Part shown: piece after piece, positions 14,108 through 26,500 of the stretch
Layout: each line of letters begins with the position of its first letter
How positions within the stretch are numbered: the first letter of the stretch is position 1
Made by a program: the position numbers and the translations under genes
Assembly (NCBI GenBank): GCA_000708835.1
Contig: DF236985.1
Coordinates: 245,196-309,195, forward strand
DNA from: Klebsormidium nitens
Taxonomy: Eukaryota > Streptophyta > Klebsormidiophyceae > Klebsormidiales > Klebsormidiaceae
Direction: 5' to 3'
Length of the DNA stretch: 64,000 bases
The notes under the pieces: generated by a model
The model's database searches: none
The model's input: the letters and a program-made list of their open reading frames with translations, nothing else
Told to the model about the DNA's origin: nothing

Positions 14108-17100
14108 CTATGGATGCCCCCGGCGGTTCTTCGTCTTCTTCACCGTGCTTTTCTTCTCGCTCACCAGCTTTCTGTTAAGGGGCGAGTCGGTCTTTCTGCC
14201 AGCACCTCTAACCATGCGCTTCAACTCGTCTTCCACAAGCGCCCTCTGCCGCGGGAGCGTCTCTAGCGGTCTAGCCTTGGGGGCCTGTGTCACCTGTTTC
14301 TGAACCGCGGGCTTCTCGGTCTGAATCTTCTTGAGTAGTAGCTCTTTGTGGTACATCTGGCAGGAAAAAAGCAAGCTTCAGATATCTTTATCGTACAAAA
14401 TGATTGAACGGCCAGTTTTTGGTTCTGAAAGAGACAGGAAACCTTATTCCGCATATCCATGCCTTAGAAGCGTGCCTGACAAGTAGGCAAGGAAAAAGTT
14501 CTCAAAGTGTGCCGAAACTACTTTCTCTCAAATCAACATCACCGACACTTGCGCGACGCTCCTTCCACCGTCTCCGAATTGGATTCCGTCCAATGACCTT
14601 CTTGACCGCCGAGAAGTTCGTCACAGATTTTAGCAAGCCAAATTTTGTCCTAGCTTCAACCATAGGTGCTAGAATAGCGAGACTGTGAATACGTCTAGAT
14701 TGGGTGGAACTGGGTTGAGTTGGAAATTCGCACCTGCTCGACGCAGTCCCTGCGCTCGCAGTCCTTGAACATGTTCATCACGAGCGGCGTCGACATCTTG
14801 TCGCGCGTGTACCCGAAGCTGATCTGGTCCCGCGACGTGAAGCGGTCCACCTCGTTGAACCACAGGCACGAAAACAAGTTCACCAGGGGCGTGTGCTCGC
14901 GCAGGATGAAGCAGCCCTCCGGCACGTCTGAGGGGGGAGAGGGCCGGCGGGTTAGGCTTCGCGCTTTCGGAAGTCAGAAGTTGCTGAAAATTCGCAGATG
15001 CAGATTTCATGGTGCGGTACGAGTTTTCTCAGACCGAGACGCGCGCAAATGGACAAATAACTCAAAGGGCAAGGCCGCTTCTGAGAAAATATTCTATGCA
15101 GGTCTGCTGAGATGCTCATATGACATCATACGCCGCCAAACCTCTTGTTTCCTGCAGAGTTCGTAGAAAGGTGTGCCTAGAAAGAAAAGCTTGCGCTCTT
15201 TAATCAAAGGCTGGGGCTGATGGCAGTTATCTATGAGAAGCGACGACCTAAAACTTCAAGAAACCGGTTGTTAGCACAATGACGAACTGTCACGGAAGTC
15301 AAGACCGGCCGTACCACTCTCGATGGGCGCCTTGTCCGGTCCGAAGGGCAGCATTCCGTCCTCCCGGTAATGATCCACCTGAGCGTCGATTGTCGCGTTG
15401 TCGTACTTGCCCTGGGCCTTGTTCGCCTCCGCTTCGATGAACGCGTCGAAGCGCTTGTAGTGCTTGCTGATGGCGAACGTGTGGCCCGAGCGCCACAGGA
15501 AACGCTCCAGGATCTGCAGAGAGAAACGGTTTTCAGTGCATGGGGCCCTAGCTCGCGCACAGCAAAATTGGGGCTCGACAAAACGCAGCCTTTTGACTGG
15601 AAAGCGTCTAGGGAGATAAAAGGCATGCCAAGTTGGGTTGTTTGCTGTCACCCTATTGGTTGGGCTTTGAGTCAGGGTCCGAGCAGGAATGTCAGAAACG
15701 GCAGATGTACGGACCGGTGTGGACTAGGCAACATTCAGCAACGACGCACACACGTTGAAACAGGGCCAGGGCGTTGACAGCCCTGGAGCATCCAGGGGAT
15801 GGAAACGATGCGAAGGTTTTCGAGTCTTCGAGACAGCTTCTAACAGATTTCGTTTTGAGAGGACACATTCAGTTCAGCGCGCTCAAACTTCGCCGCCGCT
15901 CAGAAACCGCACCTGCAGCGGGTCCCTCATGAGGCGCAGCTTGGCGTCCACCCAGAGCGAGTAGCGCGCGCGCGGGAAGAGGCGGTGCAGCAGCAGCTTG
16001 GGGACCTTGCCGTTCCGGCGCGGGTCCGCGAAGGGCATGTTCTTGACCACCACGACGCGCCAGAGGCCGACGCTTCGCGCCTCGGGGCTGGGGATGGAGC
16101 CGTCGCGCAGCAGGTCCTCCAACGTCGGCTCGTCCACGAACATGAAAAAGCACACGTGCGCTGCGGAAAGAGGGCGTGATTCTCAAAGAAGGTCGAGCGA
16201 GGGTGCTGCACAATTCGGGAGGCTTGTGACGACACGAATATCAATGAATAGTAAGTGCGCAAGTGGAGGATCTAAGTCGTACGGACAACTGGAATAGAAG
16301 GGGGTTTGACTACCCTAAAAGTTATGGCGTGATAAGAAAAAGATGAATCAATCTAATGAGGACTTGCTGCGGCAACTTCTCGTACGATCTGCCGGGCAGA
16401 CCAATGTGTTGCGGCAGCTTCTGCGCTTATAACTTAGCTGAAAATCGTGTTTGGCTTCTGGAGTTTGTCCAATGGACAGAATTTCATGCATCTAGGATCG
16501 GTGGTCTTACCTTCCGACTCCTTGCTGACGTTCTTCGGCTGCTGCAAGACGTCATACGCGCCAAAGATTGCGCTCGCCACAACGACCTCCCTGCAGGCCG
16601 CCATGGCCGCGCGGTCCTCTTCCGACACGTCATACCCCGTGCCCTGGCCCGGATCCCCGCCCCATACGAAGCCACAGTGCACGTCCATCTCTTCGCGGAC
16701 CTGGAAACTCTCTTCCCGGTCACTCCACGTCGGATGTCCGCCAAACGTGGGGGGATAGCCCGCCTCTGACGGGTGGCTCTCGTCGATGAAGCGCAGCTCG
16801 CTGATGGAATCTTCAGGGCTTGGAGATTGGGGCATCGCAGCAAGGGCCTCCGCCGGGGGAAGATAGCAGACCCCACAGGCTGGAAGTCAAAAAGGAACAC
16901 GCCATTGCACGACGTCGATAATGGCTGCAAAGTTTGCAAGTGAATCGCTGCTACCTTTCAATATGTCTGATTCAAAGCGAAGACGCTTCCGCGAAGAAGG
17001 CGAAGCGAGACACACCCTCAAGGTTCGTTGCACGGTTCTTCTTAGAAACCATTCCGAGTGCAGGTGGAGATCTCCAGCAAACACTGGAGTCTGATAAGTG

Positions 17101-18456
17101 AAGATGTGGCGACTTACGGCGGAAGCCGGTCCGCTTCTTGTCGCTGGCCGATTGCTCCCAGGTGTAGTTTGCACACTTGTGGCTCGTCGACACCTGCTTG
17201 GACGCATTCCGCATAGCCTGTGCCGTTCTGTACGAGTCTGCTCCGGGAGTCACCACGGCAGGCCAGTTTCTCCATTTTTGGCTGTCGTATTCCTCCTGTT
17301 TCCGTTGCAACAACTGTCCATCTTTTTGCGTTCCAGTTGCCTTTGACGAGAGCCGCCTGTCACTGACCAGCTGATCTTCATCTGCTTCCTTCTCTGCATC
17401 CTCCTTGGCAGCAAGCCCTGACGGATCTACATGCTGCGCTTGCATTCCTTGCACCGCAATCTCCTCTTCCGATTCCCCATTTGAGCTTCCAGCATGCCAC
17501 CGGCTCAGCAGGTTCCAAAACACATCTGCAACAAATATGATTTTTAGTAAGGACCTTGCAGAATGGACTCTGTCACAGCTGCCATGCAAGATGGGATCTG
17601 CAACTTTGGACTGCAAAGCTGCAATCATGGAGTTTTCTCCTTCACCCTGCTGCCTCAACACTAATAAATTGGTGATCAGTCAACACGTTTGAAAAGAATG
17701 TACTTTCATGTGTTGATCAGATTCCAGGAGGTTTCACTGATCCAATACTTTACCCACGGAGCAAATATACTGACTGTTTTGCGCTTTAGCACTTGTGTTT
17801 TGTCGGCGACCTTTTGGGTGCCTGTTGATGCCTTGGAGAATGAGAGCCTGACTTACCATCTTCTGCAATGGATCCCCAGTGCCAGAAGCTTGCTGCAAAA
17901 GTACCACCAAGGGTTTATAGTCAGCCAAGGTGTCTAAATAGTACCATCGCTTGCAAACTGTTGGAAAGCTGAGACACTTGCTTGTATTTAGAAGGAGTTC
18001 CTCTGAGGTGAGGGTTTCTAAGCGTCCTCAGAGCTCACGCACACCTTCCTGGATCATGCACTAATTGAATCCTGACTGAGAAGCGACTGTGGTTCTCGCT
18101 TCCACCAGACGATTATTTCGAGACCAGAATCCCTACCACCACATCTCACCTGCTTGGACCTTCTGACTGGCTGCGGGCCTTGCAAAGGAGACGTCGCTGT
18201 AGAGTGTCCCCAGAAACACAACACTGAGCAGAGTGATGGCCCCAAGCCAAAATCTCTGCGATGCAAGCAGCTTTAGGAACTTCGAGCCAGGGGAGTCACT
18301 GGCTTTTGTTCCCCGAGGGGACTCGCTATAAGGTTTTGGCGATGGTCTCTCGCTTCCCCTTGCGCCGGCTCTTATCCGCGCCACCCCCCATGTAGGGGAA
18401 GGTGGAGGGATCTCCAACCCCGCCAGACTTTGCCCTTTCCATAGAGCTTGTTGCAT
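14108..18456 (-). CDS. MUCI70/DUF616-type glycosyltransferase, type II membrane protein
   Basis: Member of the plant DUF616/MUCI70 (TOD1-like) family, Golgi glycosyltransferase-like proteins linked to pectin and other wall polysaccharides. Exons on the minus strand: 18456-18150, 17525-17118, 16879-16511, 16160-15913, 15513-15315, 14927-14734, 14356-14108; the splice phases agree and give 657 residues. A short basic cytosolic N-terminus is followed by one membrane segment at about residues 69-86 (signal anchor), then a charged stem. The family core follows: VVASAIFGAYD, CFFMFVDE, the RYSLWVDAKLRL block with its WVD motif, KHYKRFDAF, and the highly conserved LFSCLWFNEVDRFTSRDQ block in exon 6. 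The C-terminal exon is Lys/Arg-rich and not conserved. The first ATG in frame before the membrane segment was taken as start. The acceptor substrate cannot be told from sequence. Confidence 0.9.
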
Positions 18457-21363
18457 CGTCTTGCCGTGATTGTAACGGCACTCTCAGCAGACAACCAGTT
18501 CTTGTAGCTCCATCGGTCAGATGTCACCAGAGTCCGTCTGCAGAGGCAGAAACTTCCTTCCTAAGAACGATGAAGTGAGGATAGCAAGACAGCATCGTGC
18601 AAAATCGCTCGTGGGAGATCGATAAAAGCCAGCTTATCTTTTATGCATTTGTGCAGAGCAATCCATGCACAACGTTTGCAAAGGAGCTATTGCACCATGA
18701 ATCCATCAACGAGCTCAGGAACTGATTGAGAAATCTAGAATCACAGCTTGTTCAACCTATTAAAATGATAAAGTGCACGATAATTCGTGAGAATGGAACT
18801 CACATCACCTGGAAGAGCTCCCAGCCTGTGACACCAAGCTCTTTAAGAGGGATCTTGCAGCTTGATTACAAAAGGAGCCCGGCAAGAACACCTCATGAGG
18901 TCTTGGTCTACCTTGCTGCTGTAAAGTCGTGTTGCGTACAAGTGCAGCAACAAATAGCGCCCTTGAGCTAGTACGAGCCTACCTATGTAATTAGAACTGT
19001 CCCTTGTCGTCGAAGGCGGTTGTGAGGCCCCAACACGGGGTATGCTGAGCTCGACCTCCCATTTGAGCTGCTCCCAAACGAGTGTCCAGCTCATCTATTT
19101 ATAGAAATAGACGCACCATCGTTTACCTAGTCTTGAACCTCGAATTTTTCATGTCGGATTCTCCAACGTTGGAAGTCAGGCTTGGAAGAAGGCTGATCAT
19201 TAAGACTTGACCATCCGAGTCAATTCCGTCTCGAGGCCTTAGAAGGCCTTAACCGACGACGGTAACAAGTAAGACGGCCGCCATTGCGGCTGGTTACGGT
19301 CGAAGACACCTTCATCACTTCACCAGCCTGGCAACAGATTCAGCTCAGTGTAAACTCTCGTAGGTAGATTGATCCTTAGGCTGCTGGCTGGCATGAATTT
19401 ACCAATCAAACTTTCACACCAAAGTTAGCAAGGAGCTGAGTCGGTCAGCGCAACAGCCGTGCATCATCGCGATCACGTCAGCGCAGCTTGCTGAGGTGAG
19501 CCACTCACACTGACAGAGTTCGAAGCCACATTGGACTTCGGCCCACCGTCCCCAGGCCATGTTGACTCGGACTCTGCCAGGCATCCCGAGACAGCCTGCA
19601 GTTGCGGACTGACTACCTCTGACCTCAGATACGGTCAAAAAAACCTCTGGCAGTGGTGGGAGTCAGGAAGGCTCAGCGCACACTTGGAAACTTTGAAATC
19701 TCACTGCCTTAATACATAGTACCGTAGCTGGACTCATACCACCGGTACCCTTTTCAGTGAACTGCGGCCTGGCCGTACGCGGGTACTATTTACCTGCATC
19801 CGATTCCCGTGCATGAGTACACCGTGCAACCGTGACGGCACTGTCAGTGCTGCACTCTGGCGGTAGCGGCCTACTTAGCCCTAACCGTTCCTTTATTCAA
19901 CTTTGCAAAATAGCGACCATGACTGTCGGCGTACGACGCGAAGGCTCGTATTGCCCGAGTGCCTTCGAAGGTCTGGACGGGTGATTGGAAGGGGACCGAT
20001 GCCAGCGAATCAGCGATGGAACTGAAGATCCCGGGGTCAAGAGTAGAACCTTGTTTCGAGGGTCACTTGGCCGTTGATTTGAGCAGATGAGTCTCTCGGA
20101 TGCCAAATCAGTGTTTGAACTTTGGCCGTTATGCCGTATGCCACGGCCCCAAAATCCTTGTAGACCGGTCACCGTATGCTACCGGTAATACCTATGCATG
20201 GTCCGGGGCCCATGAGACTGCAGCTTCACAGGTTTCACAGCTTAGTAGCTTACCTATTGATAAGCGTTGGACTGCCATGATTGCAACTTGCCTCACAGAG
20301 GGAGCATGATTCCATGATTGCTCCGGAGAGCTATTTCTGAAGCACGGCAAGAGCCAATGTCCCAGCGTATTGTTAGCTTGTTAGCTTGTGGAACGCACCC
20401 AATCTCATTGTTTTCCCATTGTTCTGGAGCAAGGTTCTGGAACCATCCGAGTGTTGGCCAAATGATACAAATTGCGTGCTCTGGAGTCGGATTGTTGTGG
20501 ACATGTCCCATAAGAAGCAATATGCGCATTCTCTCTGACAACGTACTCTTGTATCGTTTGGCAGTGTTTTAGTTTTTTGATTTTAGATGGTTGTACAGCA
20601 TCTGCGCATGTTCTTCGTCACATGTTGCGGTGCCATTGTCCATCCTCCCACTGAGCTTGAGTGGTTAAGCTTCTTTTTCTCAAACCTCAGTCGTTTGGAA
20701 TTTGTGCGCTGCGAAGTCTCATACCATAAACAGTGATGATGGTGCCGGTCGGCCCCAGTCTCTTCCGACATCGTTGAAGGGGGAACAAGAACGTACCGTA
20801 CATGGTTTGTATATGTAGTGTGATATTGACAGGCATGTATAGACCATATACTGGCCTGCGATATATGCGTTGCAACATACATAACGTTATATGACCGGAA
20901 GAAGATCACGAAAACTACGGTATACAGATAAGTCTTGGCGTCTCTGCAGTATGGCTGCATCTTGACATCGCAATACAATTTGTCCAATTTTGATCGTTCA
21001 AGCGATTCTGACCAGATGCAAACTGCAGGCCTCCGTGGCCAGATCCGCTCTCATGTAGTGAATCATTTGCAAAGGACTGGCATGTGAAGTGATCCGACAC
21101 CGTTCAGCGATGATACACGTAATGATCGGGTGCCGAGATCAATGCCTGCGGGATGAGTGTGCCAAGCATCCAAAGACAGGCCAGAGCTTTGGCTTCATTC
21201 ATTTATTAAGACCACCACCGAGGGCAACCAACCCGGAACACCGTCTCTCAACTGTAATTGGTCAGGTAATTGCATGCTACTTGCGGTTGCACACCGTTCA
21301 GGTCCTCAATTCAAATTGATCGTCATTGATGATCATAACCTTCTTACATACTTTCCGAGGTCT
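18457..21363. other. 2.9-kb intergenic region, no gene seen
   Basis: This is the upstream region of the MUCI70-like gene and the downstream region of the TMEM70-like gene. Open frames are all under 140 codons, overlap one another and carry no recognisable domain. I found no tRNA cloverleaf, inverted-repeat pair with target duplication, or long tandem repeat. Confidence 0.55.
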
Positions 21364-22625
21364 CTAGTCTTGGTAGCCATGTGGAAGGAGTTTCTCTCTT
21401 AGTTCTCTACCCGCAGAAGTGACAAAATTTGCCCCATCGACATAATAGAATCTACCATTTACAGCAAAGGTAGCGAGAGGTCTTTGGGTGTTTGCAGGCC
21501 GTACGTCCTTGAGCCGGATCACTTGCTTGCTTGTGGTTGCTAACCAGGTTAAAGTATGTACCTCCATCTCCTCGGAGCCTTGCCTCCAAATCACCTTGTG
21601 GACATACGGGTTGGAAAACCAGTGGAGCAGCGCAGTAGTACCAGCACCAAAGAGGACCATGGACATTGAAACTACAGTCTTCACAGCTATTGGGAGTGTT
21701 GGGGCTGTCCAAAAAGTAATGACTGGTGCTCCGAGGCAGGACAGAACACAGCTGGAGATGGACAATAGTTTGACTTTCTTCAAAGTTCCTGACATCGAAC
21801 CGATGTAGACCACGGGCTCCTTGCTCAAGATCAGTGGTTGAACACCACTCGACATGTGCCGTTGAAACCGTAAATCTGGCCCCTCCAACTGTCCCCCTTT
21901 CTCATGTGAAACTCCCGATCGCTGTCTGGTGGAAAATGGTAACTGATGGTCTGGTGCCTTGTGGAGAGCCTCAGCTGCGAAACCGACAAGAGGCTGTACG
22001 GTGCCACCTTTTGTAAGCTTGCAAGCCTGGCTGCTCCAGAATGGTCTTGGAAACCCCTCATTGCCTACCAGTTTGATGCCCGTTTGACTGTAGTCTCTGC
22101 TCTGGAGAAAAGCTGCGCCGATTATCCCATTCCGACGTGAGCCTGCTCCAGAAAACGGATCAAGGGTCAAGTGAGCTGCTTGTGATCATCTTAACTGCAG
22201 GTCGTGATATTGCAATAAGCGCACGCTTCAATGTTTCTGAAATCAAGACAACCTCATTCATCAAACGCTACAACAAGTGGGCGCGAGATCAACCTCGCAT
22301 TCAGTAATCGGGTCCATCAAGAATCATGTCAAAATCCTGCAGTTACACTGCCAAGATATTCAGACAATCCCTCAAATGCAGCTTCGTTCAAATTCTCTTT
22401 AACTTGGCATAAGCCAAACATCGTGTAGCAGAGCAATGCAGCTGCTTGTCAAATCTTACCAGTCAACAGGTCATTGGACGCACGTGTGTGGACCGAGGAA
22501 CAAGCAGCAATCTCCTGAACGAGCCCCAGCAGACCTTCACCACAGAGTGGAAGGCTCTCAAAAAGGACAGATCTTTGACTATTCCCATGTCTCACGACTG
22601 GGCGCAATAGAAACGGCAGATTCAT
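21364..22625 (-). CDS. TMEM70-family mitochondrial inner-membrane protein
   Basis: Probable mitochondrial assembly factor of the TMEM70/TMEM186/TMEM223 family, whose studied members help assemble ATP synthase or complex I. Two exons: 22625-22460 and 22142-21364, joined in phase 1 (a split Gly codon), giving 314 residues. The ATG at 22625 opens a stretch rich in Arg, Ser and Leu and poor in acidic residues, suited to mitochondrial import. The C-terminal half shows the family pattern: VYIGSMSGTLKKVKLLS followed by two hydrophobic segments (SSCVLSCLGAPVITFW and the VKTVVSMSMVLFGAG stretch), then LLHWFSNPYV and a soluble C-terminal domain ending near LREKLLPHG. Which complex it serves cannot be told. 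The gene diverges from the polymerase-delta-like gene across about 0.9 kb. Confidence 0.82.
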
Positions 22626-23557
22626 CTTTGCTTCTACAGCATTTAACAATCGGAGACTAGCGGCTGAGCTAAACAGGAGAGATTGTATTGTTTGGATTTT
22701 AGAGGAACAGTCTCGGCCGGCGCTACTTGGAAGCCACCTTCATTACTGCAAAACCCTGTACAGCCAAAACCACCAGCGACAATTGTGCGTCTCGACTCTC
22801 GACACGTACAGCAACAGATGGCTTAATCTATAGGATCGGCATTACTTTGCAGCTTTCCAGGTCCTTCCCACCACAAATTGAGGGCGTGGTTCTCAGCGTC
22901 ACTGCAGACATGATCAGCATTTCTGACTTCTGGCTCTTTCTGGTATCCAGCAGCAGAATGGCTAGAGCTGGCCTATAGGCAGCAAGTGAGGTAGAGCAAG
23001 ATGAGAAGCTCGGTTAACCCCGACGCAGATTCTGTGTCAACTCGGATGCCTTTTAGAATCGTCACACCGGTCCGGTGAAAGCTGATCTAAGGAGCCGCTT
23101 TCTTGACAAGTACATAAATTACAGTTGAGATGAGGTATGGTTTAATAGAGCAGATTAACCCTCAACCAGGGTTCTTTGACAACGGTCAAAAACTGGGGGC
23201 ATGGCTGCCAATTTCTAGTTTGCATGCGCTGCATGCGGCAGCCCCTACCAAACGTCGAGAGCTAGCAACGGGGGGGGGCATCAGAACTCCGTCCAACATT
23301 GCATTGGGCTTCCTCCTCTCCTCTGAATTTCGTTGTTCAAACAGCTCCTTTTTGCTGAGATTGATTCTTCGTCCAATGTTGAAAGTGCAATATTGTGCAT
23401 TTCTTTGATATTCGTGATTATAACCCTTCTGGAGAGTCCCATGAGACTTGCAGAAGCCCTCCATTGTGTCACAGATCTTCCCTTTGCCATTGTTCAAGCA
23501 CCAACAAGAGAAGTCCTTTTTGGCAAGTGATCAGGAACAGGAAAGCGGTGGTTCAAC
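22626..23557. promoter_or_regulatory. Divergent intergenic region between TMEM70-like and POLD1-like genes
   Basis: The 932 bp between two start codons on opposite strands must hold both promoters and 5' UTRs. A run of eight or more G lies near 23271. No convincing TATA box or known element stands out. Confidence 0.5.
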
Positions 23558-26500
23558 ATGGACACCTTGGGAAAGAAAGCATGGGAGGTTCCCCCTTCTT
23601 CTCCACTCCCAGATGTGCGGGGCGCCAACATGCAGTCAAAGAAAAGGGGCCGCAGCAGCTCGCTGAAGGGGCAAGCAATGCTGAAAGAGACGGTGGCGGA
23701 AGGAGAGAAGCGCGAGTCCCCTCAGGCTCCTGTGTCAAAAAAAAGCAGAGGAGCATATGAAGAAGCGGCGCCACCAGAAAGCCCTAGTTTGAAGATGATG
23801 GTTGTAGATTTGGTTGTTGAAGATGGGGTAGCTGCAACGGGGGGAAGGGGGGAAGGAGGGAGACCACCTCGTGCATTGCTGTATGGTCTGACGGCAGAAG
23901 GCGAGAGCGTTTGCTGTCATGTATCAGGTGGGGATGTACGACGGGCATGTAAAAGGAAAGCCCGAGCAAGAGAAGAAATTGTAGACTTTTAGCTTCTTGG
24001 CAGTTCCCATCCACCCTTGGTATCTGATGAGAGTGTGATTGCCTGATAACATACAAAGACAACGAAGTTGATGGGCTACCATCTTCACAGAGGGACATGC
24101 ATAGGTTTGACTTGATTACTTGTGTTGCCTAACCCCCGTTTGTTGATCTTTTCTTCTGTTACTCAGCATTCTATGAATGGGGCCCCTCACACTCCCAACT
24201 AAAGTAAACACACTTGCACTTGGTATCCAGAAAGCTGCCAGTCTCCGCGTTAGTAGACACTGAAGGGCTAATCAGTTCAGCATCTCAATGCCCATTTTCA
24301 ACTTACGTTGACGAAGCTTTCTGTGTGATTGCAGACTTTACCCCGTACTTCTGGTTTCCTGCTCCAATCAGTCTCCCCAGCCAAGAAGGCGGCGAGGATT
24401 GCCCACTAAGCGAAACAGAGCTTGACATCGTGTTAGAGCGCCTGAATCAGAAGGTTGCCAGCAGTAAGCAGCGCACTGGGTCGAGAGGCGACAAGCCAAT
24501 CGTGCGACTCACGCAGGAGGACAGAATGCCTATCATGTACTATCGCCCGAAAGGCTTGTACCCCTTTTTGAAGGTGAGAGAATGAACGTTCTGGTGATAG
24601 ACCTCCAGTCCAACTGGGAGCTACAAAACAGTATCCACCCTTCAGCGAAGGTTCGTGTTAGCCTCTTCATCAATCAAAAGCCAGAGTCTGAAGCCCGTCA
24701 AAGCCCTACCTTCTGCGCGATGCTTGCTTTGTGAGTCCTCAAGCGATCAAGTTTTACGTACTTACTTTTATTCAGGTGGAATACTGGCGGAATAAGGACG
24801 CTGGTGTCATTGCAAAGGAGCTGTCCCGCCTGGCATCTGAGAACGCCCTCAAGGAAAGAGGCATTGCATGGAGGATAGGCAGCCCCTGCGCCTATGAAGA
24901 GGACATCAAGGTGCGGCGCATACTGCAGCATCTCTGCTCCTCTCATTCAAGGCCTTGGCGTCGCTTCTCGGAGCACCACGTACACCTGCTAAACCATCAA
25001 GTCGGGCATAGTGGTGGCTGTTGTACGCTAATCAGACACTGTATCGTCACTTCCGACTTCAGCTGCTTAGAGAGACGTGCTTTTGCGCATCGGGCAGGTT
25101 TCAAACGTGAACCAGTTCCATCTGGGTCTCGATAGACGTCTTCTCACATTTGTCAGCAACGTCGCCTGTCAATCCTCTTATTGCCTTCTCGACAGGAATA
25201 CTTAGACACCTGATAATGCCCCAGTAGGTCGGATCTTATGCAATATGGTTTTCTTAGCAGTGGCGTGATTTGAGTATGAGCTTTGAGAACTTTCTTCATC
25301 TGCAGTTTGGCATGCGTTTCATGTGCGAGACCAAGATTGCCGGCGGCGCCTGGCTCACAGTCCCGCGCGACAAGCTGGACCCCATTCCCCTCGCCGAGAG
25401 GAGGGCCCCCCGGTGCAGCCTCGAGATGAACGTGCTGAGCTGGCATGACATCACTGGCCTTACGCCTGACGCAACCAGCGGGATGACATTCGAACACGCA
25501 CTGCCGGGAAGCGGGACAGCGGGCGCAGAGTCAGATTCGGCCGCTGCTGCTGACATTGCCGCGGCAGTCCGAGAGCATGACGACAGGGCCTCACTGCTCA
25601 GCCCGGAGGACGAGTCGCTTCTGGAGGAGGGCGAGGGGGCCTTGTCAGAAACAGGAGCGGCACCTCTGAAAGACGCAACTGCATCGGATACTGGAAACCA
25701 AACGGGGAGGAAGGGATCAAGTGCGGACAAGCAAGGGCTGGAAGAGAGTGCGTCAGTCTCCGAGGGCCTAGCGGTTGCGCCGCTCAAGATATTGGCGGTT
25801 AACGTACAGACGGCCGGGCGCGGATCTGTGGATTCCCATGGCAAAGTCGGGCTCGAGCATTCGGCCCCTTCTTCCCAGAGCTCGAAACGGGGTTCGAAGG
25901 CAAAAGGCAAGGCCGCCGTGAGCAGCCCCGAGAGCTCGAAGTCAGCCGCACCTGCAATGACGTCATCCACTGCGACGGAGCTGGAGGTGCTGGAGGGAGT
26001 GCCGGGGAGCGACGTGGCAGGAGGGGGGGTGGCACTGCCTAACAGGGACCCGGTTCTGATGATTTCAAACAGAATCCGACGGTCGGCAGAGCCGGATGCA
26101 AAGCAAAAGTTAGTGGTGTTCACGTTCCGGGAAGGATTCGTGGCTCCGCCAGGGGTGGACGGGCGAGTGTTCAAGACCGAGAGCGAGATGCTACGGGCAT
26201 GGAAGCGGTTCGCGACCGAAGAGGCGGACCCTGACGTCATCTGCCTCTTCCAGCTGAAGGAGAGCCTGAGGTGAGAGCAAGCGCAAGCGCTGCGTTCGTG
26301 GTGTTCGTTTGGTGCAGTACCAAAAGAGCAGGCATTTGAAAGTTTTGAAACATTCCTGACGGGACTGGAAGGGCTGCCCCTTTTTATATGTCAAGGATTT
26401 GTGCAAAATGTTTGACTCTCGAAGCTCTGGTTCCGGACACGTTGAGACGTTACGTGTGAAAGCGTTTGCATCCTTGCCCCTTGTCTCGACGCAGCTTCTG

